From assembly GCA_964016985.1 (NCBI GenBank), contig OZ024821.1:125700075-125764074 (forward strand): a stretch of DNA of 64,000 bases, given 5' to 3'. The notes below the pieces were generated by a model, which saw only the letters and a program-made list of their open reading frames with translations, was not told the DNA's origin and searched no databases. The translations under genes and the position numbers were made by a program. The DNA comes from Anodontia alba (taxonomy: Eukaryota > Mollusca > Bivalvia > Lucinida > Lucinidae). Every line of letters begins with the position of its first letter. The first letter of the stretch is position 1. This document shows, piece by piece, positions 21,976 through 34,898 of the stretch.

Positions 21976-23014
21976 ACTATCTGAGCTATGCTCAGGATGA
22001 GCTATAGTGATCACTTTTTGTCCATCCTTCCATGCGTTAACATTTTCAAATGACTTCTCCTCTGAAGCCTCTGAGCCAATTTTGCTCAAATTTCATATGG
22101 AGCCTACTTAGGTAGGGGGAATGAAAGATTGCTAAAATGGTTGTGGTCCATTGACCAAGATGGCTGCCATGCCCATATATGGTAAAAGCCTTTAAAAATC
22201 TTCTTCTCCAAAACCGAGGATGTCATGGGGCTGAATCTTTGCACAAATCATCGGGGACAGGAGGTTGCTAAAATAATGGTTGTACAATGACCTTTTTACG
22301 GCAAGGTTGTTTGCTTCCATATGCATTTATATGGGAAAAATGTTCAGAATTTCAAATGACTTCTCTGAATGGGTCAATGTTACACAAATTTCATGTGGAG
22401 CCTCCTTTGGGCAGGGGAATGAAATATTGCTAAAGTTGTCGCGGTCCATTGACCAAGATGGCCGCCATGCCCATATATGGTAAAAACCTTTAAAAATCTT
22501 CTTCTCCAGAGGATGCCTTGGGGCTGAATCTTTGCACAAATCATTGGGAAGGTCTACCAAAATTGCTAAAATTGCTAAAATGATGGTTGTACATTGACCT
22601 TCTTACGGCGAGTTCAAGTTTGCTTTTGTATGCATTTGTATGGGCCCTATACATTTGTATGGAAGAAATGGTGATAATTTCAAACGACTTCTCCTCTGAA
22701 GCTTCTGGGCCAATGTTGCTCAAATTTCATGTGGAGCCTCCTTGGGGCAGGGGAATAAAAGATTGCTAAAGTGGTCATGGTCCATTGACCAAGGTGGCTG
22801 CCATACCTTCTTCTCCAGAACCAAATAAGCCCTGGGGCCTAATCTTTGCATAAATCATCAGGGAAAGGAGATCTACAAAAATTGCTAAAATGATAGTCTA
22901 CATTGATGTTTGACCTTTTTAGGGCAAGGTCAAGATCAAACTTGCTTTCCCATTCATTTGTATGGGCCCTTTACATTTATATGAGAAAAATGTTGAGAAT
23001 TCATATTTTGAACA
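21975..23014 (+). mobile_element. Family B array element with 5' hairpin, right end missing
   Basis: The 5' part has CTGAGC-tat-GCTCAG (21981-21995) and GATGAGCTATAGTGATCAC. Monomers match those of 4216-6222 (CAAGATGGCCGCCATGCCCATATATGG, GGGGCTGAATCTTTGCA). It is interrupted by a SINE at 23028, and the sequence beyond changes to family D/F-like text. Confidence 0.65.
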
Positions 23015-23027
23015 TCTCCTATATAAT

Positions 23028-23315
23028 TCTGGGGTGGTTGGGTGGTGCGAAGGTGTCGTGTATCTTACGTCACCGAGGCGTCCAACTGATATTGGCTTAC
23101 AGTTGGGCAAGGCCTGCTATCCTTGTAGCAGGTAAGGGTAGATGGGGAATATTTTTATTTCTTCTGTTTCTTCACTTTCATTCCTGTTCCTTTCTTCCCT
23201 GTCCCTCTCTTTAATCTCTTCTACTATCTCTTCTGTCACTTTTCTCTCTTTCTCTGGGAGACGACACAAAATGACCCACAAGGGTTGACATGTCGTTAAA
23301 CCCCAACACAATCAA
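23028..23315 (+). mobile_element. SINE family S3, copy 1
   Basis: It is 288 bp, starting with TGGGGTGGTTGGGTGGTGCGA and with a pyrimidine-rich middle. It ends with GGGAGACGACACAAAATGACC and CGTTAAACCCCAACACAATCAA. The target duplication ATCTCCTATATAAT lies at 23014-23027 and 23316-23329. A second copy is at about 62570-62873. I cannot identify the RNA source of the head. Confidence 0.85.
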
Positions 23316-23389
23316 ATCTCCTATATAATCCATATGAATCGAAACTTGATGATGAGCATTAGGGCTCTTAGCAGAGACAAATTAGCTAA

Positions 23390-24215
23390 ATGAGCCGATA
23401 GAAAATCCAAGATGGCCACCACAGCTGTCATCTTGAAAATCAATTTTCGACATCTCTTCCCAAACCTTTGGTCGTTTTGAGCCGAAACTTGCTCTGTAGC
23501 AATAGGATGACTTCTAGATAGAAACTAGCTAAACTTGTAGCGATCAGAAATCCTAGATGTCCGCAATGGTTCAACACCAGTGAGCAAGATGGCACCAGAG
23601 CTGAAAATAGAAAATCTTCAAAGGACAGCTCGTCCTTGGCCAATGGCCTGATTTCAAAATACTTGCAAAGAAGTGTTCCTCCAATGGCCCTCTACCAAAA
23701 TTGCTAAAATGGTTCTTGGCTGAACAGAATGGCGGCCAGAGCTAAAAATAGAAAAAAAAACTTTAAAAGACATCTCCGTAGCAGCCAGTGTCCTGATTTC
23801 AAAGTAATTTCACAGAAGTGTTCCTCTTATGGCCCTTTACCAAAATTGCTAAAAAAGTTCTGCTCGGCTGAGCAAAATGGCCGCCAGAGCTAAAAATAGA
23901 AAAAAAAAAACAAACTTTAAATGACATCTCTTCCTTGGCTACTGGCCTGATTTCAAAATAATTTCACAGAAATGTTCCCCTTATTCCCCTTTACCAAAAT
24001 TGCCAAAAAATGTTCTGCTCTGCTGAACAAAATGGTCACCAGAGCTAAAAATAGAAAAACTTGAAACAACATCTCCGTGGCCAGTGGCCAGCTTTCAAAA
24101 TACTTTCACATCAATGTTCCTCTTATACCCTTTGCCAAAATTGCTAAAATGGTTCTGCTCTGCTGAACAAAATGGTTGCCAGAGAAAAAAAATAAATAAA
24201 TAAAACCTTTAAAGG
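23390..24215 (+). repeat. Family F tandem array (with D-like start)
   Basis: Monomers of about 150 bp carry AAAATGGCCGCCAGAGCTAAAAATAGAAAA, CCTGATTTCAAAATAATTTCACAG and TACCAAAATTGCTAAAATGG. The first unit (23400-23540) is D-like. No terminal hairpin is seen at either side. Confidence 0.65.
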
Positions 24216-24261
24216 ACAGGATAACTAACGAACCAGTTAACTTCTGAAAATAATCAGAACT

Positions 24262-26216
24262 TTTTTTAGCTATTGTGATCACCCCCTGTCTGTCGACCAT
24301 TGTCCATCGTCCGGTGTCAAGAATTAGTTTGTTAACACTCTAGAGGTCACAGTTTTGACCCAATCTTGATGACCTTGCCCAGAATGTTTGCCCCTATGAA
24401 ATCTAGTTCAAGTTTGGTACTGGGTCACTTGGGGTCAAAAACTAGGTCACCAGGTCAAATCAAAGAAAAAACTTTTTAACACTCTAGAGGTCACATTTTT
24501 GAAGCAATCATTAGGAGTATTGCTCAAAATGTGTGTCTTGATGATTTCTAGGTCAGGTTTGAAACTGGATCAGTTGGGGTCAAAAACTAGGTCACCAGGC
24601 CAAATCAAAGAAAAACATTGTTAACACTCTAGCAGTCACATTTTTGAAGCAATCATCATGAATCTTGCTCAAAATAATTGTCTTGTTGAGTTCTAGGTCA
24701 AGTTCAAAACTGGATCACTTGGGATCAAAAACTAGGTTACCTGGCCAAATCAGCAGAAAACCTTATTAACACCCTAGCAGTAACATTGTGAAGCAATCAT
24801 CATGAATCTTGCTCAAAATGTTTGCCTAGATGATTTCTAGGTCAAGATTGAAACTGGGTCACATGTGATCAAAAACTAGGTCACCTGGCCAAATCAGCCG
24901 AAAACCTTGTTAACACTCTAGTGGTCACATTTAAGAAGCAATCATCATGAATCTTGCTCAGATTGTTTGTCTTGATGATTTCTAGGTCATTCAAAACCGG
25001 GTCACATGGTGTCAAAAACTAAGTCACCAGGCCAAATCGAAGGAAAACCTTGTTAACACTCTAGCAGTCACATTTTTGAAGCAGTTATCATGAATCTTAC
25101 TCAAAATGTTTGTCTTGATGAGTTCTAGGTCAAGTTTGAAATTGGGTCACTTGGGGTCAAAAACTAGGTCACCAGGCCAGATCAGCAGAAAACCTTGTTA
25201 ACACTCTAGCAGTCACATTTTTCAAGCAATCATCATGAATCTTCCTCAGAATGTTTCGTCTTGATGATTTCTAGGTAATTTTTAAAACTGGGTCACATGG
25301 GTTCAAAAACTAGGTCACCTGGCCACATCAGAGTAAAACTGTAAACACTCTAGTGGTCACATTTATGAGCAATCATCATGAATCTTGCTCAAAATGTTTG
25401 CCTTGATGCTTTCTAGGTTGTTTGAAACTGGGTCACTTGGAGTCAAAAACTAGGTCACCAGGCCAAATCAAAGGAAGACCTTGTTAACACTCTAGAGGTC
25501 ATATTTTTGAAGCAGTCATCATGAATCTTGCCCAAAATGTTTGTCTTGATGATTTCTAAGTCAAGCTTGAAACTAGGTCATGTGGGGTAAAAAACTAGGT
25601 CACCAGGCCAAATCAAAGGAAAACCTTGTTAACACTCCAGTGGTCAGATTTTTTAAATAATCATCATAAATATTGCTCAAAATGTTCGTCTTGTTGATTT
25701 CTAGATCTAGTTTAAAACTTGGTCACTTGATTTCAGAAACTAGGTCACCAGGCCAAATCAAAGGAAAACCTTGTTGACGCTGTAGAGGTCACATTTTTGA
25801 AGTGATCATGAATCTTGCGCAAAATGTTTGTCTTGATGATTTCTAGGTGACCTTTATTTGACAGTCCAGTGACTTTTTTAAGTTTTTCCGTTTAGGTCAG
25901 TTTCTCAGTAATTATTGGTCCCACAGAGTGATATTTGGTACTTGTGAAGTGTTTGTGTTTAGGTCAGTTTTTCAGTAACTATTGCTCCTGCAGCCAATGA
26001 AACATGCATACATCTTAGCATGGCCCCTTGAGTGCAGTCATCCATATTTGACCTAGACCTCTATTTCACAGTCCCTTAGACATGCTACATTGTCTTACTT
26101 GTTAATATAACCATTTTGAATTTTGATCAGAATATTTGCATTCATCAGTTGTAGGTCAGGTTCTGAAAGTGCTATGATACTCAGGTGAGCGTTACAGGGC
26201 TATCATGGCCCTCTTG
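24262..26216 (+). mobile_element. Family C array element, copy 2, hairpin deleted
   Basis: The 5' end reads TTTTTTTAGCTATTGTGATCACC. Compared with intact copies, the entire terminal hairpin between the two AGCT boxes is missing. About eleven 145 bp monomers follow, with TAGGTCAAGTT, GGGTCACTTGGGGTCAAAAA and CTAGGTCACCAGGCCAAATC. The 3' end is ACTCAGGTGAGCG, AGGGCTA-tca-TGGCCCT, CTCTTGTT. Its 3' half is colinear with the copy at 37479-41075, down to the variant monomer with ATTTTTTAAATAATCATCATAAA. Confidence 0.85.
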
Positions 26217-26390
26217 TTTTTCTTATGGCCCTTTGAAAATTTCAGCATTTTAACCTTGTAAGCAAGATCTCAAAAACTTTTAGACATTGCCTTGAAACTT
26301 GACGGGTTAATAGGGAATGATGAGTAAAGGATCTGATTAACTTAAATTAGTTAACTCAGGAGAGCGTTGTGGCCCATTGGCCTCTTGTTT
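26217..26390 (+). repeat. 3' end of another hairpin-terminated element
   Basis: It ends with AACTCAGGAGAGCG, a GGCC-catt-GGCC hairpin and TCTTGTTT. It is probably the 3' end of the element into which the family C copy inserted. Confidence 0.55.
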
Positions 26391-26698
26391 CTTGATGGTA
26401 GTATATTAGATTTATTAAAATATTAGGAAAAGTATGGTAAGGAATTAATGTTCACAATATTTAGGGTACAGATAGAAATTTAAGGATCTGTTTAGAACTC
26501 AAAGGGTTCAAGAAAAATTCACTAAAGATCCCAAAGTGTATGTTCCTGTAGAGAAATAAAAGTTGTCAATTTCATAAAGACTCAGTTTAGCTGGAGCCCT
26601 GATAATTCTTCATTCATACTGATATGAAAACTTAGGATTGTTCTGTAGTCAGTATCAAATGTTTTAAGAAGTCTTAAGATATATTATTTATATTTCAG

Positions 26699-29600
26699 AA
26701 TGTTACCATCTCAAGGGGATCAGCTTGAGCTAGGAGATGTAATGACTTTAAGATTTGTACCTGCAGTAGATGTTGCGAATATTAATGTTAAAGCTTTTGG
26801 TTGTTTATATCCATCCATAAGTGGTAATGGATCACAGGAGAGATTGCAAGAAAATAGCTCAAATGATGCATTAAAGAATCTGAACTGTACAGAGCATGTT
26901 GCTTGTAACATAAGAAATGACAGGCATCAGTCTAGTTCAAATAAACTGCTAAAGTGTGATTTTAAGAATGTGTCTGACATACAGCATAGTAGCAATAGAT
27001 CTAAGAAATGTGAGCTAAAAGATGTGTCAGTGGACAAAAACATGAATTTTAAAGGAACAGTAGTAACAGATGTGAATTGTAATCCAGTCACAAATTGTAA
27101 CTCAGTCACATATATGCCCCAGCCAAGTAGTACAAAGAATTGTGTAACAAACATTGATCCAGCAGAAGTTTCAGCATATTTAAATGAGTTCAAACTTGTG
27201 GAGGCAAACAATACAGTAGATGTTTGCTTGATGAATCAGCCACTGGCTCAGAGCATTCCACTAGCACAGGGTTCATCCATGAATTATTTTCAAGTGCACA
27301 ATATACCATTTCCAGAAGTTGTACCTGTTAATCAGTTTCCAGTTCAGTACATTCAGCTACCAGATGGAATGCCTCTGAATCAAATGCCAGGTGTTACTAT
27401 TCAGCAAACACATGATGCACAAATTGTAAATCAGTTACCATGCCAGTATATTCCATTGTCAGAACATGCACCAATCAATCAGGTGCAAGGTTGGAATAAT
27501 CCATTAACACAATATGCACCTGTGAATCAGTTATCAAGTCAACCTATCCCATTGAATCGAGATTCACATCTTAATCAGTTATCAAATCAGAATGTTCTAG
27601 TAACCAGGAGTGCTCAGCCATTCTTAGAATACAAGATCGAGAATACAGATTTACTAAAACATGATCCTCAAAATGACGGTAGAAGTGTTAGGCCAAAAAC
27701 ACCGCCTCCACCAGGCTTCATTAGGGAAAGCCAGAAAAAAGAGCAGTATAGACAAAGTGACATGCTAGAAACATATAATAATAGAGATGCACAAGAAACG
27801 TCTTGCAGTAAAAAGGACAGCCATGAAAGAAGTCATTTAGAAATAGTTGGTATAAACAGGGAAACATCTAAGGTAGACAGTACAAATGCAGTGATGACAA
27901 AATTTGAAAAAGCACAAAAAGCAAATATTTGTCTTGATGAAAAACTAGAGATTTGTAGTCACGGGATTTATAAAATTGAACCTTATGAATTTCTTAACAG
28001 TGAAACTTCTTTGAACACCTCCAAAGGCAGTACATTTGGTAATGTGAAACTGGTTCAGACTGTTTCAGACTTAAGTAAGATAACTGAGAATGAGTTAGAA
28101 AGTAAGCAACAAAGTGAATGTGTGAAAATAAAAACTGAAAGAAGTTTAAATGACTTGGAATACTCTTCAGATGAAGAAGAAAACTTGAGTACTTCAAAGC
28201 CACAAGACAAAGAGGTGGAAGGTATTATAATAAAGGCCAAAAATGAAAATGCAACTCCTAGAAGTACTGTTGAGTGTCAGAGAAAAGACAAGTATTCAGG
28301 AAGTCAGATTGAAACACTCCCTGATTGTGAGATTGGTGAGAGTTCTGCACAGTATAAAAGTAACATTGAAGTAGAGGGCAATGAGAAGTGTGACAAAAAC
28401 GCTGCTGAAAGAGAAAAAAAGTCAGTGATGCTTGATAATGAAAAAGGAGTTTGGAATTATACCATTATGAATAATGAGCTTTTGGCAAAGAAAAATGACA
28501 TTCTCAAAAGTGAAAATGAAAAACATCATTTTGACATACAAGAAAAATGTGACAAACAAACATGTGAAGAATTGTTGAAGAAAGCAATAGTTGAAAAGAA
28601 TGCTCTAAAACCACTGAGGAGACCCATGTCTTTGCCAAGGATTCCCCTGTTTACAAAACACACTTGCAACTCATTGAACAGTATGACATACAGGGAGATG
28701 CCAGAAACTCATTCAGAAAGGCATTGTGGTGTTGATACTGATAATTCTGCAGTTAAACAGGGTAACCAAAGGGAGATACCAATAACAAATTCAAAAGAGC
28801 ATTGGGATGTGGTTGATGTTGATACTACTGCAGTTAAACAGGGTACAAAGAGGGAGATGTCAGATACTAAATTAGTAGAGGAGTGGGATGTGATTGATAC
28901 TGACACTATTGCAGTTAAACAGGATACACACAAAGAGATGACTGAAACTTTTTCAGTAGAGCATTGTGATGATACTAATACTAATGCAGTTACATGGGAT
29001 ACACAAAGGCAGATGCCAGAAAGTGATTCAGATATGCATTGGGATGTGGTTGATACACCTAGTTCAGCAGTTACAAAGGGAAATTTGATAGCTGTAATAG
29101 ATGGCTGTGCTATTTCAGAACCTACTGATGGAAAAATTGAATACTTTATGACTAATGACAGTATCAAAGAAAAGCTACCAGACAAGTACACATCAGCAGG
29201 CGATTGTGATATTGGGGCTGTTGAGATCAATAGGGCTGCAGTTGTAAAGGAACCAAATACGGCAGTCAAACAAGATTCATCTTGTAAAAAAGACAAATAT
29301 TCCAAGCTTATTGATAACAGAACAGCAACTGAAAAAAATATTGATGCTTTGATTTGTCAGACATCTTGGTGCAAGAAGTTCATCAGAAAGACACTGTCTC
29401 CATCTGCAAAAAGAAAATTTAAAACTGACACAGTTGTAAAGACAGAAGGAGACATAGCTAAAACTCCACTGAAAAATAACAAGTTCTCCACTGAAGCAAA
29501 GGGTAGAAACGATGTGGAAACAGAAACATTAAAACAAGCACAAATTAATTCTGGAACAGAAACCCTGACAGGTTGTACACAGAATGACAAAGAAAAATTA

Positions 29601-30579
29601 CTTAAAAACAGTAAATTAAATGGACCCTTTGGTTCACAGTTACCTGGTGGTAATGATATAAGTCAAACAAACAGTGTATCATCTAACTACACCTCAGAAT
29701 CTTGGGATTTAGAATTAGAAAATCACAGTAGGACCAACACAAATAATAGTGCAGCCGAATATATGAATAATTCTTACTTCCCATGCCTGTCAGACCCAGA
29801 TTCTGGCACATTTGGAATAGTGTGTACCACTGATGATGAAAGAAATCCTCAAAGAAAAAATGAGGAATGTGGTCCTTTGGAAAATGAAAAGACCTCTATT
29901 AAAACTAATGATTGTGAATCATGGGACTTAGAATTAGAAAATGGACTGAATGCAAACAGTAACACTGCCTCTTATGTGAAAAACTCAAGCCACTCAGATG
30001 AAGTGACAGCTTCAAAGATGGAGAGCACCACTTATAGTGAAACTGATCCAAAGAGAACCCATGAAAACAATAGTTTTCAAAAGGTAAAAAGTCTCTCTAC
30101 CACTAAAACTGTTGAAAGTGAATCATGGGACTTGGAATTAGAAGAGGAAAGTAGGCATAATACAAGTGATAGTATTGAAGTACCTGCAAATAAACATTGT
30201 GATCCATGCCCATTAGCCAGAGATACTGACAAATTGTCCAACTTAGTGAGCACCTCAGGTAATGAACGCAGCCCACAAACAGAAAAGGCACACAGTGGGC
30301 ATCAGGAGATAAAAAAGACATCTGATGTAACTAATGAAGGTATTGAATTATGGGATGTAGAAGCAATGTCAAATCAAACTGGTAGTATTGTAGCATCTGA
30401 CAAAACAGAGTTATCATCCTGCAGTTCAAGTGCTAATTTTGATAATGGTAAGAAAGTTAAAACAAATTTGTCTTCTAATGCAGAAACAAAATGGGCAGCT
30501 TCAGATAGAATGGATGGAGGTCAAGCCCACTGTGTGGTAGATGTTCTAGAAAATTATAGAATAAGCAACAAGAAGACCG
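26699..30579 (+). CDS. TRIM-NHL-like gene, giant 1293-codon internal exon
   Basis: It is bounded by an acceptor (TATATTTCAG) and a strong donor (GGTAAGT at 30580). It is open throughout and in phase with the coiled-coil exon (6920-7117) and the NHL exon (57871). The first 40 residues (QLELGDVMTLRFVPA ... FGCLYP) resemble the 'FVP ... FG' linker that follows TRIM coiled coils. The rest looks disordered. Residues of about 195-303 hold roughly 20-residue repeats with xNQ and IPL motifs. KTPPPPGF lies near residue 330, five 30-residue repeats with TDTxAVKQ lie at 666-797, and three SWDLELE boxes lie near 1000, 1075 and 1141. Exons of this size are unusual. Its function is unknown; scaffold or RNA-granule roles are only guesses. 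Confidence 0.8.
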
Positions 30580-30913
30580 GTAAGTTATAAATAGGATTCT
30601 GACAGTGAGGTAGAGACTACATATTTCAGTAATTTTACCTATGGATTTCTTTCTTCTCTGTAGTTGTAAATGTTTTGGGAATAGGGTACCAATTAGGTGG
30701 TGAGGACTGGAACCAGCAAAAGGTATACAAATTCGCAGGGCTATATTTCATGAAAAAGTTGATTGATGAACAATAATAGAAGAGTTAAAGGGGAATGCAA
30801 CCTTAAAAGGTATTGTGCTTTAAAGTAAAGAACTTTACAATGAATTTTGACACAAATTTGATCAGAATCGGTGGAAAATTAAGTTGTAGACAATTGAATA
30901 TTTTAACATTGAT

Positions 30914-31221
30914 GGATGGCCTCGGTGGCTCAGTTGGATGCGCCGTCCGACTGGAGACCAGGAGGTCGCTGGTTCAACCCCCGCCGAGGTCGGCAACATT
31001 CTTTCGTGGAGATTGATCATGAAATATTTTCTACAGTCATTCTCTCCCTTCCGCTGATTCAAGAAGGGCAGTTGTCAGTTTCTGGCGAAAGAATGTGCAC
31101 AATACTGGTTAACCGCTTAGAGGACTAAGCCTGCCCAGTAAACGTGTGGTTGGGTAAACTGACCGCGCTCGACATGACCCCATTGGGTTGACTAGGCCGT
31201 AAAACCTCAACACAAACAAAT
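30914..31221 (+). mobile_element. tRNA-derived SINE (S1), full length
   Basis: The tRNA-like head GATGGCCTCGGTGGCTCAGT has an A-box region, and the B-box is GGTTCAACCCC. The standard S1 body follows, with tail CCTCAACACAAACAAAT. The target duplication AACATTGAT lies at 30905-30913 and 31222-31230. Confidence 0.9.
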
Positions 31222-31230
31222 AACATTGAT

Positions 31231-31696
31231 TGAATGGGCGCAGCCATTTTAAATATTTAATGAGATTTCATAAAAATTAAAATTTGTTTTATAAAGTAGT
31301 TATTCTCATAAAGTTGGTTTATTTTGGGGGAAATGATTGATTGTCACTAGAATTAAAAGGTTATAAAAAATCTGTAGCAAAATTATTCTTACAAACCCTT
31401 TATAATTTGGTTATGCATATTTAATTTGGGCTGTGTGACATCACAAAGCCTACAAAATGGCGGCATCCATGACAGCCATTTTAAACTTATTCAAACGGCC
31501 ATAACTTCCTTATTTCTAGGCCGATTGCATCAAAATAAATGGCTTGTTAAGCACTTTACTCCATATATACTTACAACTTATATTGCGTTCCCCTTTAATA
31601 TCAGTTTTGCACAAAAATATATCGAAGTAAGAGTATGTTTAAGTCAAAAACAATGCCAAGGATGATGATTGATCCCTCTTTCTTTTGGTGTGTTTT
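31231..31696. other. Intron sequence without recognised feature
   Basis: AT-rich. It contains an AAAATGGCGGCATCCATGACAGCC stretch but no array. Confidence 0.4.
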
Positions 31697-34552
31697 TAGC
31701 TCACCTGAGCCGAAGGCTCATGGTGAGCTATTGTGATCACTCACCGTCCGTAGTTGTCGTCATCATCTGGATGTCCGTCTGTCCACAATCTTAAAACAAC
31801 ATCTCCTCCTAAACCACTGGTGGGAATTTGACCAAACTTCACAGGAATGATCCTTGGTTGGTCCTCTTTCAAAGTTGTTCAGATGGTTCCAGTCCATTGC
31901 ATATCTAGGTCACAGGAGCTAAAAATAGATTTTTTAACTAAAAACTTAAAAAATCTTCTTGTCAGAAACCACTGGCCCGATTTCCATATAGTTTTGCAGA
32001 AATGTTCCTTTGGTGACCCATCTACCAAGATTGTTCAAGCCATTTGGATTCGTCAAAAAACATGGCCGCCAGGGGGCGGGGCTTATTTTCCCTATATTAT
32101 CTATATAGAAAACTTTAAAAATCTTCGTCAGAAACCACTGGACCGATTTCAATATAATTTTGCAGAAATGTTCCTTTGGTGATCCTCTACCAAGATTGTT
32201 CAAGCCATTTGGATTAGTCAAAAAACATGGCCGCCAGGGTGCGGGGCTTATTTTCCCTATATATCTATGTAGAAAACTTTAAAAGTCTTCTTGTCAGAAA
32301 CCACTGGACCGATTTCCATATACTTTTGCAGGTATGTTCCTTTGGTGATCCTCTACCAAGATTGTTCAAGCCATTTGGATTCATCAAAAAACATGGCTGC
32401 CAGGGGGCGGGGCTTATTTTCCCTATATATCTGTATAGAAAACTTTAAAAATCTTCTTGTCAGAAACCACTGGACCGATTTCAATATAATTTTGCAGAAC
32501 TGTTCCTTTGGTGATTTTCTACTAAGATTGTTCAGGCCATTTGGATTCGTCAAAAAACATGGCCGCCAGGGGGCGGGGCTTATTTTACCTATATATCTAT
32601 ATAGAAAACTTTTTAATCTTCTTGTCTGAAACCACTGGACCGATTTCCATATAATTTTGCAGAAATGTTCCTTTGGTGACTCTCTACCAAGATTGTTCAA
32701 GCCATTTGGATTCGTCAAAAAACATGGCTGCCAGGGGGCGGGGCTTATTTTCCCTATATTATCTATATAGAAAACTTTAAAAATCTTCTTGTCAGAAACC
32801 ACTGGACTGATTTCAATATAATTTTGCAGGAATGTTCCTTTGGTGATCCTCTACCAAGATTGTGCAAGCCATTTGGATTTGTCAAAAAACATGGCCGCCA
32901 GGGGGCGGGGCTTATTTTCCCTATATATCTATATAGAAAACTTAAAAAATTTTTCTTTTCAGAAACCACCAGACCGATTTCCATATACTTTTGCAGAAAT
33001 GTTCCTTTGGTGATCCTCTACCAAGGTTGTTCAAGCCATTTGGATTCGTCAAAAAACATGGCCGCCAGGGGGCGGGGCTTATTTTCCCTATATATCTATG
33101 TAGAAAACTTTAAAAGTCTTCATGTCAGAAACCACTGGACTGATTTCCATATAATTTTGCAGGAATGTTCCTTTGGTGATCCTCTACCAAGATTGTTCAA
33201 GCCATTTGGATTCGTCAAAAAACATGGCCGCCAGGGGGGGGGAGGGGGGGGGGGGAGGGGGGGGTGCTTATTTTCCCTCTATATCTATGTAGAAAACTTT
33301 AAAAGTCTTCTTGTCAGAAACCACTGGACCGATTTCCATATAATTTTGCAGGAATGTTCCTTTGGTGATCCTCTACCAAGATTGTTCAGGCCATTTGGAT
33401 TAGTCAAAAAATATGGCCGCCAGGGGGCGGGGCTTATTTTCCTTATATATCTGTATAGAAAACTTTAAAAATCTTCTTGTCAGAAACCACTGGACCGATT
33501 TCCATATACTGTTGCAGAAATATTCCTTTGGTGATCCTCTACCAAGGTTGTTCAAGCCATTTGGATTTGTCAAAAAACATGGCCGCCAGGGAGCGGGGCT
33601 TATTTTCCCTATATATCTATATAGAAAACTTAAAAAAATTTTCTTGTCAGAAACCACCAGACCGATTTCCATATACTTTTGCAGAAATGTTCCTTTGGTG
33701 ATCCTCGACCAAGATTGTTCAAGCCATTTGGATTTGTCAAAAAACATGGCTGCCCGGGGGCGGGGCTTATTTTCCCTATAAATCTATATAGAAAACTTAA
33801 AAAATCTTCTTGTCAGAAACCACTGGACCAATTGCTATATAATTTTGCAGAAATATTCCTTTGTGATTCTGTACCAAGATTGTTCAAGCCATTTGGATTG
33901 TCAAAAAACATGGCTGCCAGGGGGTGGGGCTTATTTTCCCTATATATCTTTATCGAAAACTTGGAAAATCTTCTTGTCAGAAACCACTGGACCAATTTCA
34001 TTATAACTTGGCAAAAATGTTTCCATGGTGACCCTGTACCAAGATTGTTCAAGTAATCGTGATTCGTCAAAAAACATGGCCGCTAGGGGGAGGGGCTTAT
34101 TTTCCCTATGTTTCTATATAAAAAACTTTAAAAATTTTCTTTTAAGAAACCGTTGGACCGAGTTCAATGTAACTTGGCAGGAATGTTGCTTTGGTGACCC
34201 TCTACCAAGATTGTTCAAGCCTTCATGATACATCAAAAAACATGGCCCCCAGGGGGCGGGGCTTATTTTCCATATATATCTGTATAGAAAACTTTGAAAT
34301 TCTTCTTGTCAAATACCTCCTGACTGATTTCAATAATGCTTTAGTAACCCTCTTCCAAGAATGTTCAAGCAATCCTGATTTGTCAAAAAACATGCCTGCT
34401 AGGGGGTGCGGCTTATTTTCCCTATAGATCTAAGTAGAAAACTTTAAGAATCTTCTAGTCAGAAACCACTGAACTGATTTTAATTTAACTTGGCAGGAAT
34501 GTTCCTTTGGTTACCCTCTACCAAGTTTCTTCAAACTGTCATGATTCATCAT

Positions 34553-34586
<34 letters not shown>

Positions 34587-34898
34587 TCCCTTAGGGGGTT
34601 GGGCTTTATAGCGACAAAAAACACTTTAAAAATCTTTTTGTCAGAAACCACTGTACCAATTTCAAATTAACTTGGCAGAAATGTTCCCTTTCAAGATTAA
34701 GTCAAGTCATGATGTGTTGAAAAGAAAAAAACATGGCCTTGTGTGTTGGGGCGGAGGGGGGGGGGGGGGGGGAGTGGGGGCAGGGCTGTAAAATTTATAC
34801 ATAAATCTTAGAGCAGTGAACTTGGCTGAATCTTTAACAGTAAGTATGCAAATCTGTTTGATCAGGTGAGCGATATAGGACCATCATGGTCCTCTTGT
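31697..34898 (+). mobile_element. Family A array element, copy 2
   Basis: The 5' hairpin is AGCTCACCTGAGCC-gaa-GGCTCATGGTGAGCT. About eighteen 166 bp monomers follow, then the 3' end ATCAGGTGAGCG, AGGACCA-tca-TGGTCCT, CTCTTGT. Family-specific core TGGCCGCCAGGGGGCGGGGC recurs. One monomer carries a G-rich expansion at 33232-33264, another an A-run at 34554-34584, and a further G-rich run lies near 34750-34786. The 3' third is colinear with copy 3 at 45854. Confidence 0.88.

Larger units (their letters stand above)
7118..26698 (+). other. Inferred 19.6 kb intron filled with nested transposons
   Basis: It lies between the coiled-coil exon donor and the acceptor at 26697-26698 (TATTTCAG). The phases match across it. 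It holds a hairpin MITE, array elements of families B, C, D, F, G and H, three SINEs, a mariner, a Tc1 pair and a Helitron. I found no further exon inside it, though small exons could be missed. Confidence 0.5.
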
